NCBI GenBank assembly: GCA_011109175.1
Contig: RDEW01000012.1
Coordinates: 403,693 to 467,692, forward strand
Reading direction: 5' to 3'
Source of the DNA: Dicyema japonicum
Taxonomy: Eukaryota > Dicyemida > Rhombozoa > Dicyemidae
Length of the DNA stretch: 64,000 nt
Below are positions 45,430 to 59,919 of the stretch, piece by piece (positions within the stretch are counted from its first letter, which is position 1; every line of letters begins with the position of its first letter). The notes beneath the pieces were generated by a model. The model did not search any database and was not told the origin of the DNA. It saw nothing but the letters and a program-made list of their open reading frames with translations. The translations under genes were made by a program, and so were the position numbers.

Positions 45430-47432
45430 GGACTCCACGGGAAACCGTTTACGTCACTGAACGTAAAAGGGAGTACACGTGGATCCCCACGAGGGTTCTC
45501 CTCGTAAATGACTTTATATTTGAAGTGACAGGTGAGTTTGAAGTGCTATGTAGACAACTGATCACCGTTTGTGAGGCCAACTCTGAGTTTAAAGTGTGGG
45601 ACGTGGATTCGTGGTGTTGTTTGAATTCTTTCCGGTAAAATTAATTTTATAAAACAAAGATTTCAGTATCTCCCTAACAAGACAGTCGAATTTTGAGGAT
45701 TTTGCACGAATCTCAGCGTTTTTTGTATGTTCAGAAAGACATCATCCTTGTTAAAGACTCTTATAAAGTTTATTTTGTTGTGATGGTAGCATTTATTTAT
45801 TTTATACGGGGCACGTTTGATAATGATGGGCTGACCCACGTAATATTTATCAGAATGAAGTCCAAAACCTGCTTTGTAAAAGCCACAAAATCAACCGAGG
45901 ACCATAGAACAGTCAAATACGCTTCTTTCAACTCCAAATTGTAGTCAATGTTCTGATTTCGCAGCATAAATGACGATGACTTTGTCTTTAACCCTTCCTT
46001 TTCCCAAGCACGTGCAGTTCACTACTCTTCAACCAAAAATAGTACCCTGTTGACTTATTTCAGAACCGAGTCTCAAAATACTGAAAAAGGATTCTATTCC
46101 ACAGTTGATTGAAGAGACCTCTAATTTGGAGACACGTGTTGTGGAGACTGAACTCATGAATCGGAAAACAGAGAATGAAAGCAACGTGTTCCCACAAGAT
46201 TGACAACTCGAAGATTATCTTATTTGTAGAAAGGGACGAGAAAGACTTGGGAACCTTAAAAATGGCCCAAAATTCGGAAGCTCAAAAAGAACAAATCTCT
46301 GTATTGGTTGAACAAAATCTTCAATGTCCAGTAGTCAACGGAAGAGCTCCAAAATGAGCCAATTTCCGAAACAAACGAGAAAATTTCGGCTTTAACTGAA
46401 CAAGTCGAATTACTAAAGGAAGAGGTCTCCAAAGTCAAGGAAATGATGGAGGAATCGTTCAAAGGAATTCAAAAAGAATCAGCCTGTAAGGAGATTGTGG
46501 AAGAACTTAAAACTTTGTTAGAAAGAAGCAGGGAAACGGATCAAATGGAAGATACAAAAACCCTTCAGGAGTTAAAAACGAGTTGATTCATGTTGATATT
46601 TAGATTTGAATGATTTTATTGAGGGAGGATTCATTGCCTTACGAGAGGACGTTTGGAATGTGCTGAAGACAGATATGCAAGCTGTAAAAGATGAGTTGCC
46701 GAGTAGCATAGACTATCAAGTCCTCGTTGGGGTGATTTTTAGAAAATTTCTGATGTCATTTTTGACAGAATTACAAACTGGATTGAAGTGAAGTTGTTCT
46801 CCGTCATTCAAACAGCCATTTCTGATGTGATCCCCACATTTGCTGATTCAGGTGGATTACGAGTGACTTTAGTGGTCTCAAAAATAGCGGGAAAACTTGA
46901 AAGTCAAATTTCCGAGTTAACAGCGAATCAGAAACAGCACTTTGCGAGATTAGAATGTGCTGTTAGGAACTGTCTGCCTGACTGCAATAAGGAAATCGAC
47001 ATTTTAGTGGAAAATAATGAATTTTCTAAAGCTTTTGAAATTGTTATGAGATTTGGTTATTTTAGGCTCTCAGCAGTGGGGATTCTGGTCGAGTGAGAGA
47101 TCTGTGTGGGAAGATAGAAGACTTTGTTGCGTTGTTTGACAGTGGGGGCTTTTCTCAAGCAATTTATTTGTCGATTATTTCATGTCTGTCGGTTTGGGCA
47201 CCCGATTGGAGTGAGAATGAGATCAAGTTTGAGTTTAAGTAATTTTAGTTGTCTTTTCGAGTGTACGTCGAGGTTGGATTTGAACGAAACAAATACAATT
47301 GGACATGCTCGATCTGTGATTGTTCCCTTGTTGGAAAAGATGGAAAATCAAAGACCGTTTCAGAATAATATGGTCCGTCAGTTCTATCAGTTTATTAATA
47401 ACTTCATTTGTGTCATCAATTTGAAGACTTAA
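45430..47432 (+). CDS. EDC4: EDC4/Ge-1-like mRNA decapping scaffold
   Basis: EDC4 bridges DCP1 and DCP2 in P-bodies. Three parts match: the last WD40 region (LITVCEANSEFKVWDVDSWCC against the family's LITGADQNRELKMWxxxSWxC, 45565-45625); a coiled-coil middle (ALTEQVELLKEEVSKVKEMME, 46390-46450); and the C-terminal alpha-helical domain (DILVENNEFSKAF, then RDLCGKIEDFVALFDSGGFSQ, then SRLDLNETNTIGHARSVIVPL), stop at about 47430. Frame-restoring introns are 46582-46603, 46720-46742, 46852-46872, 47043-47065 and probably 47192-47215 and 47239-47261, all 21-24 nt. The middle (45660-46300) has more introns that I could not fix. The start and the N-terminal WD40 blades are not identified. At roughly 550 codons it would be far shorter than animal EDC4 (over 1300). 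Confidence 0.7.
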
Positions 47433-47493
47433 TTCTGTTAATCCACTGTTTTTAGCTAATCATGAGACCCACTTAGAGATAGATGTCTTTTAA

Positions 47494-47702
47494 GGCACTG
47501 GTCCTTAACCGGTGGGCCAGGGACCAGTGGTCCGTACACCAATTGATAGCAAGAAGTTTGCATATATGTACTCAGTTTGTACACTTTGTCATAAGATTAG
47601 TCATACGTTTGTAGTCACTATTGTTTCCGTGTGTCTTGTGACTGCTCAAGATTGGATCGCTGGAAAATTTTCTAACGCATACAAGTCCGTGGGACCACTG
47701 CT
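47494..47702 (+). mobile_element. hAT-like MITE
   Basis: About 210 bp with imperfect terminal inverted repeats: left CACTGGTCCTTAACCGGTGG and right GTCCGTGGGACCACTG. Flanks TTTTAAG and CTTTAATG may be a decayed 8-bp target duplication. The CAG(T/G)GGTxC termini and size fit non-autonomous hAT elements. It contains a short open frame of no recognisable kind. Confidence 0.5.
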
Positions 47703-47709
47703 TTAATGG

Positions 47710-49730
47710 GACTTAGTCGGGATTTGTAATTCCACCTCTAAGCTCTATTCCACAATGTTTACTAAGTAATGAGGATTTCTATTACAAACTACTGAGACTA
47801 ATAATCAAGTAATGCCGCCTCGTTGCAGGTCCGACAGAGCGATTTCATCCACTCTTTTGTGAGCTTTCTTTTGAGGAATTCCCAGGTCTTTTGGAGTCAA
47901 CAATTTTCATCGAGGACAGCTTATAACGGTCTGTCTTGATACTTTGTATTAATGTTTAGTGTGAAGTAGGTTTCCATCGTGTAATTGTCGTATTACTAGC
48001 TCTATATGCTCAGACTTGTTATAGCTTCAATTACTTTGTTATTTGACCACATTTGACGAAATCTGTTTATTCCATTATTTTTTCGGTTTTTAAATCTTTG
48101 GACAAAATTTCGCAAGGCCACATTTTTTTGATCATCATTTCTTTTTATAAAGTATTTTCGGTTTCCCCAACGTTGATATTCAAGAATCATTTCGGAAATA
48201 CACGCAGGAAAACTTTTGGTAAGCTCTTGATTACATTGTGTCTGTGTGGAATCGGTTTACAATTTTTTTGAAATTCATTAGGGAGCTACCTGATATAGTG
48301 GAAACAGAATAAGAAGCAGTTAATTTCTTTGGGGGACGCATAGGTCATTAGGAAATATGTGAGTTTTGTATTACCTATTTTTTACAGTGAGACAAATGTT
48401 GTCCAACAAAATGCTTATTAACAGTGTCTCGTCGGGTTCAAAGATCCCTTCTATGATCCAAGACAGGGATTAGCTTACCTTGTCACTTATTTTCATCATA
48501 CACCAGAATCTAACGAGCAAATCTATCAAGTTGTGCTCCTTTTGGGGAGATTTCAAAGATACGCTTCATATAGAAGCGAACAACAATTATTCTGTTATAT
48601 GTGGAGGAAAGGTCCCCACTGTAGAGTCTAGTAAGCTTCTTTGGCCTTATCTGCTTACCGTGTAGTGTATCTTGTATAATTTGGTTAAGGTCGGATATCG
48701 AACCCTTCCATTACCAGTCAACATGGTAATTAATGTCTTTATGTCTTGTTGCATAGATACAGGAGGTTAATGGTACTTTGATCCCTCAGGAAGACTTGAG
48801 GCGGTACCATGATATCAGATGAGAGGACCTGCTTCTATAGCTTATACGTGTTCTTGTAATTCATGGAAAATGTTTATATAACTGATATTCTCGTCATTGG
48901 CGGATCTCATTATATATATCCGATCATTAATCCTCCTTAATATATTTGGATTAATTATAACAGCAAAACCGAGTTAATTATGCTGGAAATGGATTTTTTA
49001 TTAGAAATTGAAGACCAAAGTGCAATAATTTACCAACTCAACCAACATTCTTTACAATATGGTAAATCAGGTCAACCTGATAGTTAACAAATATTTTTTA
49101 CACCAATGTGGAATCAAAATGGATGATATCTGGGACATAAAGGAAATGATAAGCTTGTGTCCTAATTTGGGTTTCCGTCCGAATTCCTCAGTCATATTAG
49201 TTCAAATGACTGTCTTGTCCAATTTTATTATTTTAAATTTTTTATAATCATTAGACCTGCGACATGTCACTTGCAGATTTCCTCAGATTATTTCAAAAAG
49301 GCTTTAAATATAACACTTGTAGTTTCACAGTCAATATTGTTCCACATTGTTCCCTCTCCTTGGCAGCGTTGTGTAATACAACTCATTGCTGTAAAATTAT
49401 CAATGGCTTTGCAAAAATAGTCTTTGTATTTTGTTCATAGAAGCGAGTCCAATGAAGTAGAACTTTAAGCACTTTCCGGTTAGGCGATAATATAAATATG
49501 GAAATCATTATAACTACGTGAGTCAATTAGTCTCAACCATTGTTAGTATACTACTTTATATTAATCTTAAATATAAATTAATTTATTCAAAAAAAATAAA
49601 AATGCTTAAAAACTAGTTCAACAAAAACGAATACCAATCACCACTAAGCCTCTATAAATTTCAAAATGGGCACAGAAGGAACCTGTCCTAAGGCAGGAAT
49701 TTATGGAATTTAAAAAGAAATATCAATAAC
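47710..49730. other. Long intergenic region with an uncertain exon
   Basis: No recognised gene in 2 kb. Around 48440-48640 (+) an open segment reads FKDPFYDPRQGLAYLVTYFHH and YASYRSEQQLFCYMWRKG, while the minus strand at 48002-48190 reads GNRKYFIKRNDDQKNVALRNF; one of these may belong to a spliced gene with minimal introns. I could not assemble either. 49260-49640 is AT-rich and featureless. Confidence 0.3.
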
Positions 49731-49734
49731 TTTG

Positions 49735-49830
49735 GTCAATATTTTATTTGAGAATCCCAAGATCACCAAAAAAAGATGTTAAATACACTAAATAAGTGAT
49801 CCTAGCCTCTATTAATTCCCGGACCCTCTT
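49735..49830 (-). repeat. LINE 3' tail, minus strand
   Basis: On the minus strand: GGCTAGGATCACTTATTTAG, a T-rich spacer, TTGGTGATCTTGGG, then an AT-rich run. It matches the tail module of the Jockey-like LINEs. The body beyond 49830 is not recognisable. Confidence 0.5.
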
Positions 49831-50009
49831 TGCGTGGTCTTCCAATGTCCAAACTGGTCAATATTGTGAACAATTATTGTAGAAAATGGAAATTACATTA
49901 ATAAACTCATAATTAAATTAAATATAATTATTCAAATATTTAAATAAAAATATTAAAATTTAAATTGTCGCATCAAAATTAATTAAATATTTTTTAAAAT
50001 TTGTCGTGA

Positions 50010-52673
<2,664 letters not shown>

Positions 52674-54240
52674 TTAATAATTAATTTTTTACTTTTCCTA
52701 TTATTTACTGTCATTCTGCTTTATATCTATTCATCCTCAGAAAATTTATTTTTGCCATCAAATTGAGGTTTGGGGACATGGGGATGGTCCCCATAGAGTT
52801 CCCCCTGTTGGAGTAAGACGTATTTTTCCATGTATCCGCTATTTTTGAAACCCCTTCATTGAAGAGAGGGATACTAACCCCATTAAAGGCCCTTTGAGTT
52901 GGTCCGGAATCATTCTGATGATGATGTTTCGAGAATACACCAATCACGTGTCATCTCAAACATAGTGTCACATTTTGTTTTGGAATTTAAAAGCAAAATA
53001 TAGTAAATGGAATATTATTTTGGATGACTTTCATGTCTAAGAGACTGAGTTGTGTATGTTTAGTTTGTGACCCAATAACTTTAATCATCGATATCTTATT
53101 TTCTTTTTTTCAGCCTATCGGATTGTGAGGCTGCTCAACATGTCGAACGGATAAAATTTTTAATGCGATTTTGGCCTCAATAATTTTGACCTAACAAATT
53201 GTTGAATTTAAAGCTTTCTCAGGTGACAAAATATAAAAATCTTTTCCATAAAGAATTTCTTTTTGACTTGTTCTTGATACCATCTTTTAAGGAGGAAATT
53301 GGTACCAAAATAACTTCCGATTGGGGGAAGATTGAAGATTATCATGCAATTGCGAATTATTACTAATAATCGATGAGTTTAATGAAAAGTCAAAGTTTTA
53401 ACTAAAGAATCGTACAAAATTAATATTCTCTCCTCGAAGGTCGTATTCATAAAATTATTTCAAAAAATCATTTATTATTTAGCCGGTATTTACCTAGCAT
53501 GCATCGAGATCCACTTTCACTTTCTCCTCTTGTAGGCAGGCCACGCTAACTTTGTATCGTTTTATCTCCCGTTTAGTGTTCGAAGCGAGTTCTCTGATGC
53601 TGAAAGTTGAAATAGAAACGGGGTAGGATAGACAGACTGAGTACGATAAAGACATAGATATTATTAGAGAGGCGCCCCACTCGCAACAAAATACGTGGAC
53701 GGTGTAGAACTGTGCCTTCTCTCTGTCTGAAATTGCAACTGAATTGTCTGAATCAAGTTGGTGGGAAGATGAAAAAAGTGGACGACTTCGATGAACTACG
53801 GAAGCCTATGAGGGAACGCTGTAGAGAAAACTGGTAGAACAAATATCAAAGAACACGACACAAGTGGAACCTTAAGTATTTACATGCTTATGTGTAACTC
53901 GGGAGTAGTTTTAACTAACTGATAATGTATTTACAAGATGTACCACATCAACGTACAGGGAAACCAAAGAAGTTTTTCTGTTAAATAAATCTAATCAAAG
54001 CAGGAATCTAATGAGAAATCAATCTGAAAACTAGAGAACCACATCATGTTCATACACGTGTAAGCTCATTGTTCCTCCATGGGTATGTGATTCGTACTAA
54101 ACTGTATTATCCATTTAGTCCAGGCGAAAGGGAATGATATATCTTCCAATAGCCATTAGGTTTATCAACATCTACCAGCTTGAAATACAAATCTTAAAGG
54201 AAATGCGGTCTCAATAACGAGAGATTGACTCAGGACACAC
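52674..54240. other. Intergenic, no confident gene
   Basis: A minus-strand frame at 52711-52947 (GPTQRAFNGVSIPLFNEGV, IADTWKNTSYSN) has balanced composition and could be an exon, but has no ATG and no recognisable domain. The rest is AT-rich with short frames only. Confidence 0.3.
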
Positions 54241-54243
54241 ACT

Positions 54244-54590
54244 TTATTTAAGTAAAAAATAGTTATCATAACTAATCGATAAGGGGGAACCAAGGAATGC
54301 TCTTCTTTTTTCTGTTGTTGGATGTGAGTCATTTTGTAGACAATCCAGTTCCGAAGTGAGTTGTTCACTGATGACGTCACTCATAAAGTCAGAGCATCGT
54401 AGATGCGTGGAAGCTTCAACCGGAGTGTACAGCAGCGATATTCTAACTAGGGGCTTTTCACTTGACGTAGCGTAGTTCACTTTACTCAGTCTCCTATTCC
54501 TCTGGAACTTTAATTCATTTTTTTTCTTACAGAATTTCTATATAGGTTATAGTCAGAATTCCCTCTATGATGGTGCCTGATGGCCTAGAT
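54244..54590 (-). CDS. Possible spliced host gene fragment, minus strand
   Basis: A 78-codon frame (VNYATSSEKPLVRISLLYTP, HLRCSDFMSDVISEQLTSEL, stop at 54244) stays open upstream to a GT...AG interval of exactly 23 nt (minus-strand GTAAGAAAAAAAATGAATTAAAG without its last bases). Beyond it the frame continues as RGNSDYNLYRNS. The intron size is the local signature of real genes. No family is recognised, and a second reading frame across the same junction is also possible. Confidence 0.35.
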
Positions 54591-54599
54591 CGAAAGGAC

Positions 54600-55085
54600 G
54601 GAAAACAGTCTGATAAAATTAAAAGGGAAAATAACTACTATGGGAGGCAACATTTGTCTACCCTTGTCTCCTTCTAATATCAACTGCCGTAAAGGCAGAG
54701 AAGGCTGAAGGAAAGAAATACCAATACTTCTCGAACGGTTCATGCAATTTCAGCCGACACAACTGGAGCGATAAATAAAAAGTTTTTGGCTTTCTCGAAA
54801 ACCTACAAAGTCTGGCTACATTCAGAAACAATGACCTCCGCTCAAACTAATGGATCCCCAAGATTACCTTGATAGCTATCATCACAGGCATACCGTGTCA
54901 GTTATGTCGCTGGGGATAATAATAATCCGGTTCCGCAGTGATCAAACACACATGACGGCGTCACTGGTCAACCCAGAAGCATCGTAATTGCATGGAACCT
55001 TCCACCGAATGGACTGCAGAGAGATTCGAACCCAGGACTTAATGGTTTTTAACTTATTACACTCTCAATCTGGGGAGCGGTAGTA
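54600..55085. other. Intergenic with a LINE tail remnant
   Basis: No gene seen. At 54905-54930 GTCGCTGGGGATAATAATAATCC resembles the end of a Jockey-like LINE tail. A tRNA-like GGTTCGAATC on the minus strand near 55030 was examined and does not fold as a tRNA. Confidence 0.3.
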
Positions 55086-55089
55086 CAGT

Positions 55090-56230
55090 CGATTAACCAG
55101 CAGTGTTCACGGGGGTGATCCGAGCTAACTGAGATAAAACGTTTTTCATTGTGTTTACCGATGCAGACGGATTCGAATGAAGATGGTAAACCAACCACGT
55201 CAAAGTCATCCAACGATTTTGTTTAAAGCTATATGCCAGGAAGTTATACCAGGACTTCACCAAACCCATCAATTTGCTTACTACATTTGCATGGCGTACA
55301 AACTTCAGTCCAAGGTGAAATGAGACTTTAACTCGAATCGAGTCGTCGACCAGAAAATCCAAAATACTTTCTTGGAATAGTGTTGAGGTAGACTCCACTT
55401 TCATGAGCGGTTCAGAACAACCTTCAGTTTGAAAATTACAGCAGCTTTTTGAAAGATTCCGCTAAAAATCCGAAGATTGGAAAGGAACGTATCAAGATAA
55501 CCAATAGGTGGTCGACGTTCAAGTCAAAATAAAATTAAGGAAAGATTGTAGAATCCTCCTGATCAGGAAATCGGAGACCAAGAAAGCTGTAAAAAAAGAC
55601 AAACATTAAAAAATGTAGCAAATTATAAGGGCACCAATCACAGTCCTTTTTCCAAAGGCGTCATTGAAGAAAAAATTACAAAACCGCTTGACAGCCCATG
55701 AAAGGGAAAGTCGATAAGAGAAGTTGGGTGGGGGGAAAGAAATAAAAAATTCTCAATGGAGAAACTGTTCTTTAGGAAGGTCAGAGAGGTATGATAATCA
55801 AGGAGGCACATCCGATTAAGAGTCTCTTTGAGTAGAAGACTTGTGTCGTGCATCACCTTCCCCATCGCATTCCCAGTCATCGAATAACCAATTTTCGCAG
55901 GATTTAGAAGCACTCCCAGACACAAATGACTGAAGGACAAAATGGCTTGGATGAAATCAACATCACAAAGTCCACTGTTAGAAATTTGTCTCTGTTCAGT
56001 TAGAGACCAACTTTGGACTCGAATGATTGTATTTTGGGGTCTTCCAGGGACTGCAACGTCAGATATTAAAGGTAGAGGGAGCCGGGAAAATTTGGTGATT
56101 TTTTCCGAGTGTTTTTCTATCCAGAGGTCACTGCTGCCTATACCCCTCTTGGGGAAGAGCTTCGAACCTTGATTACCTGACTCTCGCGTTTGATTAGAGA
56201 AAGCTGGGTAGAAGGTCATTCGTACTCCAA
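55090..56230 (-). pseudogene. Family C LINE fragment, minus strand
   Basis: Decayed copy. 55638-56219 includes MCLLDYHTSLTFLKNSFSIENF, the counterpart of MCLLDMHAALFLLKNSLN at about 6430. 55093-55404 includes ILDFLVDDSIRVKVSFHLGLKF, the counterpart of the LDDDSLRTAVCLHLGL block that precedes the Zn knuckle in the 22.2 kb copy; the knuckle cysteines are mostly lost. The nuclease-like domain is missing. Confidence 0.6.
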
Positions 56231-56725
56231 ACTGTATGCCTTCTGGTCAACCGAGAATAGGCATTAATTAGTGGCAAAAAATTAGCTGTAGTAAAATTTT
56301 TCTGATAATTCCAAGACGCTGTGAAAATAATCTCGGTTTGCCGATAATTAGGGTCAAGGTCATCTTAACCTATTATTTAGATTTCCGGTTCCGTAAATCA
56401 ATTTTTAAAATATTATTTAATACATTTTATGAAGATTAAATAAAAATCTCTTCTACATGTCTCTGGATAATTCAGGTCATCAACTTGTAATGGAGATCAT
56501 GTGACAGAAGAATCTTCACACAGAGAATAATTATATCAATGAACATTATCCACGTGACAATAAATTTTAGTTATCTGGAAATATTTTATTAATTTCCAAT
56601 ATATTAATTCAATTATAAAATTTGTTTCTAATTAAATAAAATAATCATTATTTCTATTTCTAATTTGTGCCACTCATTAATGCGTACCATCGGCTGACCA
56701 GGAAAATATAACTGTTGGTCGGACG
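56231..56725. other. AT-rich intergenic
   Basis: No coding or repeat signal recognised; strongly AT-rich between 56390 and 56660. It may contain the promoter of the gene starting at 56730. Confidence 0.3.
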
Positions 56726-56729
56726 TTTA

Positions 56730-57242
56730 ATGGTGGATAAACCAAATGATCTCCCCTGTAAGCACAACTTATATAGACGGTTTTCATGTCCCCAATTTAA
56801 CAAAGCATTCCGGTCTAAACGAACTATTTTTGCACGTCCCTCGTTTGTCTCTGAGATGGTTAAAAAATTCGACAAAATTAAAGAAAACTCGTCGACTAAA
56901 TCTTCAGTCCCTGGTCAGTCTCTTGTCACTTATTCTTTCAGTGGAGGTAATTTCAAATAATATTCAGGTTATCGTGGGAGTTTTAATGAAATTTTCAGAT
57001 CATCCAATCTGGGAAATTCAATGGGGTACTATCAAACAAGCAAATCAAGAAAAAAAGCCACAAATAACTCCAATGAAAACACACCAACTCCACATAATGC
57101 AACCACTGTTTTGATTTCTCATTTGAATGAGGATTTGAAGAAATTCAGGCGGCAAAATTTTGATATTTTCGCTCAACTTGTTTGTATGAAATCGATTACT
57201 AGGAATAATCCTAAAAAAGATTTTAAAATTACGAAAATATAA
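56730..57242 (+). CDS. Two-exon host gene, unknown function
   Basis: An ATG at 56730 opens MVDKPNDLPCKHNLYRRFSC, KRTIFARPSFVSEMVKKFDK, SSVPGQSLVTYSFSGG. A 21-nt intron (56949-56969, GTAATTTCAAATAATATTCAG without its last base) then joins in frame to YRGSFNEIFRSSNLGNSMGYY, KATNNSNENTPTPHN, LISHLNEDLKKFRRQNFDIF and a stop at 57240. The spliced frame is open across both exons. The product is about 160 residues, basic, with a low-complexity Asn/Thr/Pro middle and no membrane segment. Upstream exons are possible. I do not recognise a domain. Confidence 0.55.
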
Positions 57243-57629
57243 TTTTTACTGAAAATAGTATTTTTGAATCTGTGTTTTTCATTTATAATTTACTAACCCC
57301 CAGCCATTCGTTATACTAGTTTTCTCTATGTAACTTTCCTCTCCGCATGTCTCCTCACTTCGTCGATGTCGGAGAGAATAGACAGACTGAGACAATCGTT
57401 TTCGTAGGGTCTTTATAAAAATTATTAGTCTGATTTTTTTCTACTGGTCCAACTGCCTCTCGGGGTTTTGTATAAAAATTAGGACTCCTGGTCCAATTGG
57501 AATTCCCATGTGTGTAGTAAAAATGTCGTTTAGTATGTTGTATAGTTGATGGGTGAGTATTTTAGTCCTCCTTCTCATCGATTTTCTTGTGTGTAATGTT
57601 GTTTGCAATTAAGTTTTCACACCAGGTCT

Positions 57630-58200
57630 TCTAGATTAGTGTCTATGAGTGAAGTGTAATAGAGACAACAGTTTATGGTCCATTGATAGAAGTGTGCCTT
57701 CATAAGATCGTGAGTTCATTAGTGTACATTTAAGAGTACGGCGACAGATTATGTAATCCATCTGATTGTAGAACTGTCTCCCCATTCTGATTTTCCTTTG
57801 TCCCACTCAAGTGGTCATGTGTGTCTTGTGGATGTTTGAATGCTGTGTTACACAGGAAAAGATTAAATGCACACAAAAGTCAGCCAGAGCAGCTCAATTA
57901 AGGCTCCTCATTCCTCTTCTATAAGCTTCAATGAAATTTAATCTCTACAACGTGTTCCCAATTTTGCGTTCCAGTCACCTGCAAGGAAAGTGATGGGGAA
58001 GCACGTATATACCCCGACCACAGCGTGATTCGAGTAAAAATTTTTTTCTTCAGGAAATTTCATTGCTATAATCATCGTGTGTTAGAGTCAAGCAACTGAA
58101 ACGACTGAGATCCTCGGTCAACTGTGTTCTCCGTAGCAAAAATGAAATTCCTCTGACGTTGAATGTCCTAAGTGCAAGTTCTCCAGGTTGTGTACTAGAC
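57630..58200 (-). pseudogene. RTE-like APE endonuclease remnant
   Basis: Minus-strand remnant with RTFNVRGI (about 58160), RRTQLTEDLSRFSCLTL (about 58100), GDWNAKLG (about 57970), QRKIRMGRQFYNQMDYIICRR (about 57760) and MDHKLL (about 57680), which are the successive motifs of the endonuclease in RTE/craniofacial-development-protein-2-like LINEs. Stops occur throughout. The RT is not found downstream. Confidence 0.6.
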
Positions 58201-58624
58201 ATGTGTGCAATGGAGAGATGTCACCATCTAACTAAAAAAATAAACCAAGTGGAAAATATTGTATGGGGGTAAAAAGATAATCATCAATCTGGAAAATACG
58301 AAAGTAAACTAGTTTAACATGTCTATGCTAACAAAAGAAATATGGAAAAAAAGACTCAAAGTTGATACAAAATCCTTTACCTGCACAAGACTGGGCAGAC
58401 AATGTCACACTCTCCCTTAATGACCACGAAACAGATCACCTTTTTTCGTTTGTCTTCTCCGCACGGGATCAACCTTTTGAATCTCGGGAACGTCCGTAAT
58501 TGGTAGTTACGTTCTTGTTAGCTACCACTTCTCGTTCCTTTTGCCCATCCATACTTGACAATGACACAAGTAGATCACATTCGAAACAACAAGAAGTCAA
58601 ACTTTTGAGTTCAATGTGTCTTAA

Positions 58625-58955
58625 TTTATTTATTAACCCCGGATACACCGAGAAAGAAGTTAAAGTAAACAACTAATTAAGTGTATCCAGTTTCCACTTC
58701 TACAGAAACAGAGTCCATCCGGAATCAACATAAAGGGTAAAAGACGTCCATAGTTGCAGTTGTGGAAACCCCTCCAGTTGAGTGGGGGAGAGCAAATAAT
58801 CCTTTTTCATGCCGGCCTGACACTGGGTGCCACCTAGACAGGTGGATCACATGACGCCACTCTAGTAGGAAGAGAGAGGAGGAACAGACGAACAAAACAT
58901 AACTTCAACCAATTAGCCACGCAGCACCACATGACGCCACACGGCTCACAATATC
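58625..58955 (-). repeat. SINE-like dispersed repeat, copy C
   Basis: The fullest copy. On the minus strand it starts with GTGAGCCGTGTGGCGTCATG, TGGCTAATTGG (box A-like), then TAGAGTGGCGTCATGTGATC, CACAACTGCAACTATGG, GATTCCGGATGGACTCTG and ends with the LINE-like tail TTTCTCGGTGTATCCGGGG followed by TTAATAAATAAA. About 330 bp with no coding capacity. Confidence 0.7.
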
Positions 58956-59590
58956 TGTGTCTTAATCAAGAGAGAAAAGTTAGACCAATAAGAGGACTTC
59001 GGATAGATGGTTATTTAGTTTAAATAATTTGTAACTTTATTGTTTTTATTAATTATTTAATTCAAAAATATAACATGACAGAGTTGTGTCAACCTTTTGC
59101 TTGTAATCTACAAAAATGCTTAAAAGGTGTGTTTATTCGTAATATACAGTACATAATTATAATTCTGAGAAGTGTGTTGAAGTTATTAAATTATTCAAAG
59201 ATTGTTGTAAGAATATACAATTTAAGTCTAAATGTTGTTCTGGAATGAAATAGTTATATTTATAATAATCTCATTATTACGAATATTTATGTTATTTTTG
59301 TAGATTTCGACCATAAAGATCTCTTCTTCTAAAGAACCAGTAAATCTTCTCATGAACGCATTCTTCTGTGAAATGGAAAGCTGATCGATCCTAAAGTAGG
59401 ATAGCCTTATCGAGTTACTCAATAGATGCTCCGGAAGCAATTCCGAGTGACAGGAGGATCGATAACGGATCGTTATAGGAGAATGCGGTTATTATTTGAG
59501 GCTGAGCCACTTATTAGTTTTTGTTGACACCTTTCTTGGTGGTCTTGGGATTACTTAATATTTGAATTGATTATATCAGGAAAGGTTTTC
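58956..59590. other. AT-rich stretch with LINE tail remnant
   Basis: A minus-strand frame at 59228-59440 (RLSYFRIDQLSISQKNAFMRRF) is of unknown nature. At 59500-59555 TTTCTTGGTGGTCTTGGGATTAC marks a decayed plus-strand LINE tail. Nothing else is recognised. Confidence 0.35.
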
Positions 59591-59835
59591 ATATTTTCGG
59601 ATTTTCCCGACCTCCTCCTTGACTGCCGCGTCTCCAGGTGAGTTGGTCGTCGTTAGCGATCTGGCCCCCAAAAAAGATGTCCCCAAACAAGTGATTTATT
59701 ATGGGAGTATGGAATTAATGGCATCTTATCTGGCCTCCTCCCATCGCCTCTGTTGATGACTGCATGCCTCGGGAAACGGCCTCTACTGAGACGGCAAAGA
59801 GCGGGTGAAGTCCTAAACAGTCCCAGGGGTCGCAT
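59590..59835 (-). pseudogene. Family C LINE nuclease-domain remnant
   Basis: Minus-strand RGDGRRPDKMPLIPYSHNKSLVW (PD retained) followed by a frameshifted SPGDAAVKEEVGKIRKYE, the same order as in the 41.4-41.6 kb copy. Ends are undefined. Confidence 0.55.
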
Positions 59836-59852
59836 TTGAGAACCCCTGGGTT
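59818..59852 (-). repeat. hAT-like terminus
   Basis: On the minus strand this reads CCCAGGGGTTCTCAAATGCG followed by ACCCCTGGGA, the form of a hAT terminal repeat with its subterminal palindrome. No partner end was found. Confidence 0.4.
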
Positions 59853-59919
59853 AGACTTAACAAACAATGTGAGTGGCTATCTTTCAGTTTTATTCTCTCG
59901 TTTATTAGATTTACGGATC

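Noticed and set aside
48680-48720. GGTTCGAT on the minus strand as a tRNA T-loop
   Set aside because: No flanking acceptor or D-arm pairing could be found.
54990-55085. tRNA-like GGTTCGAATC on the minus strand and GGGAGCGGTAG on the plus strand
   Set aside because: The T-arm stem does not pair (CTGGG against CTCTC), no anticodon stem forms, and the two motifs are on opposite strands.
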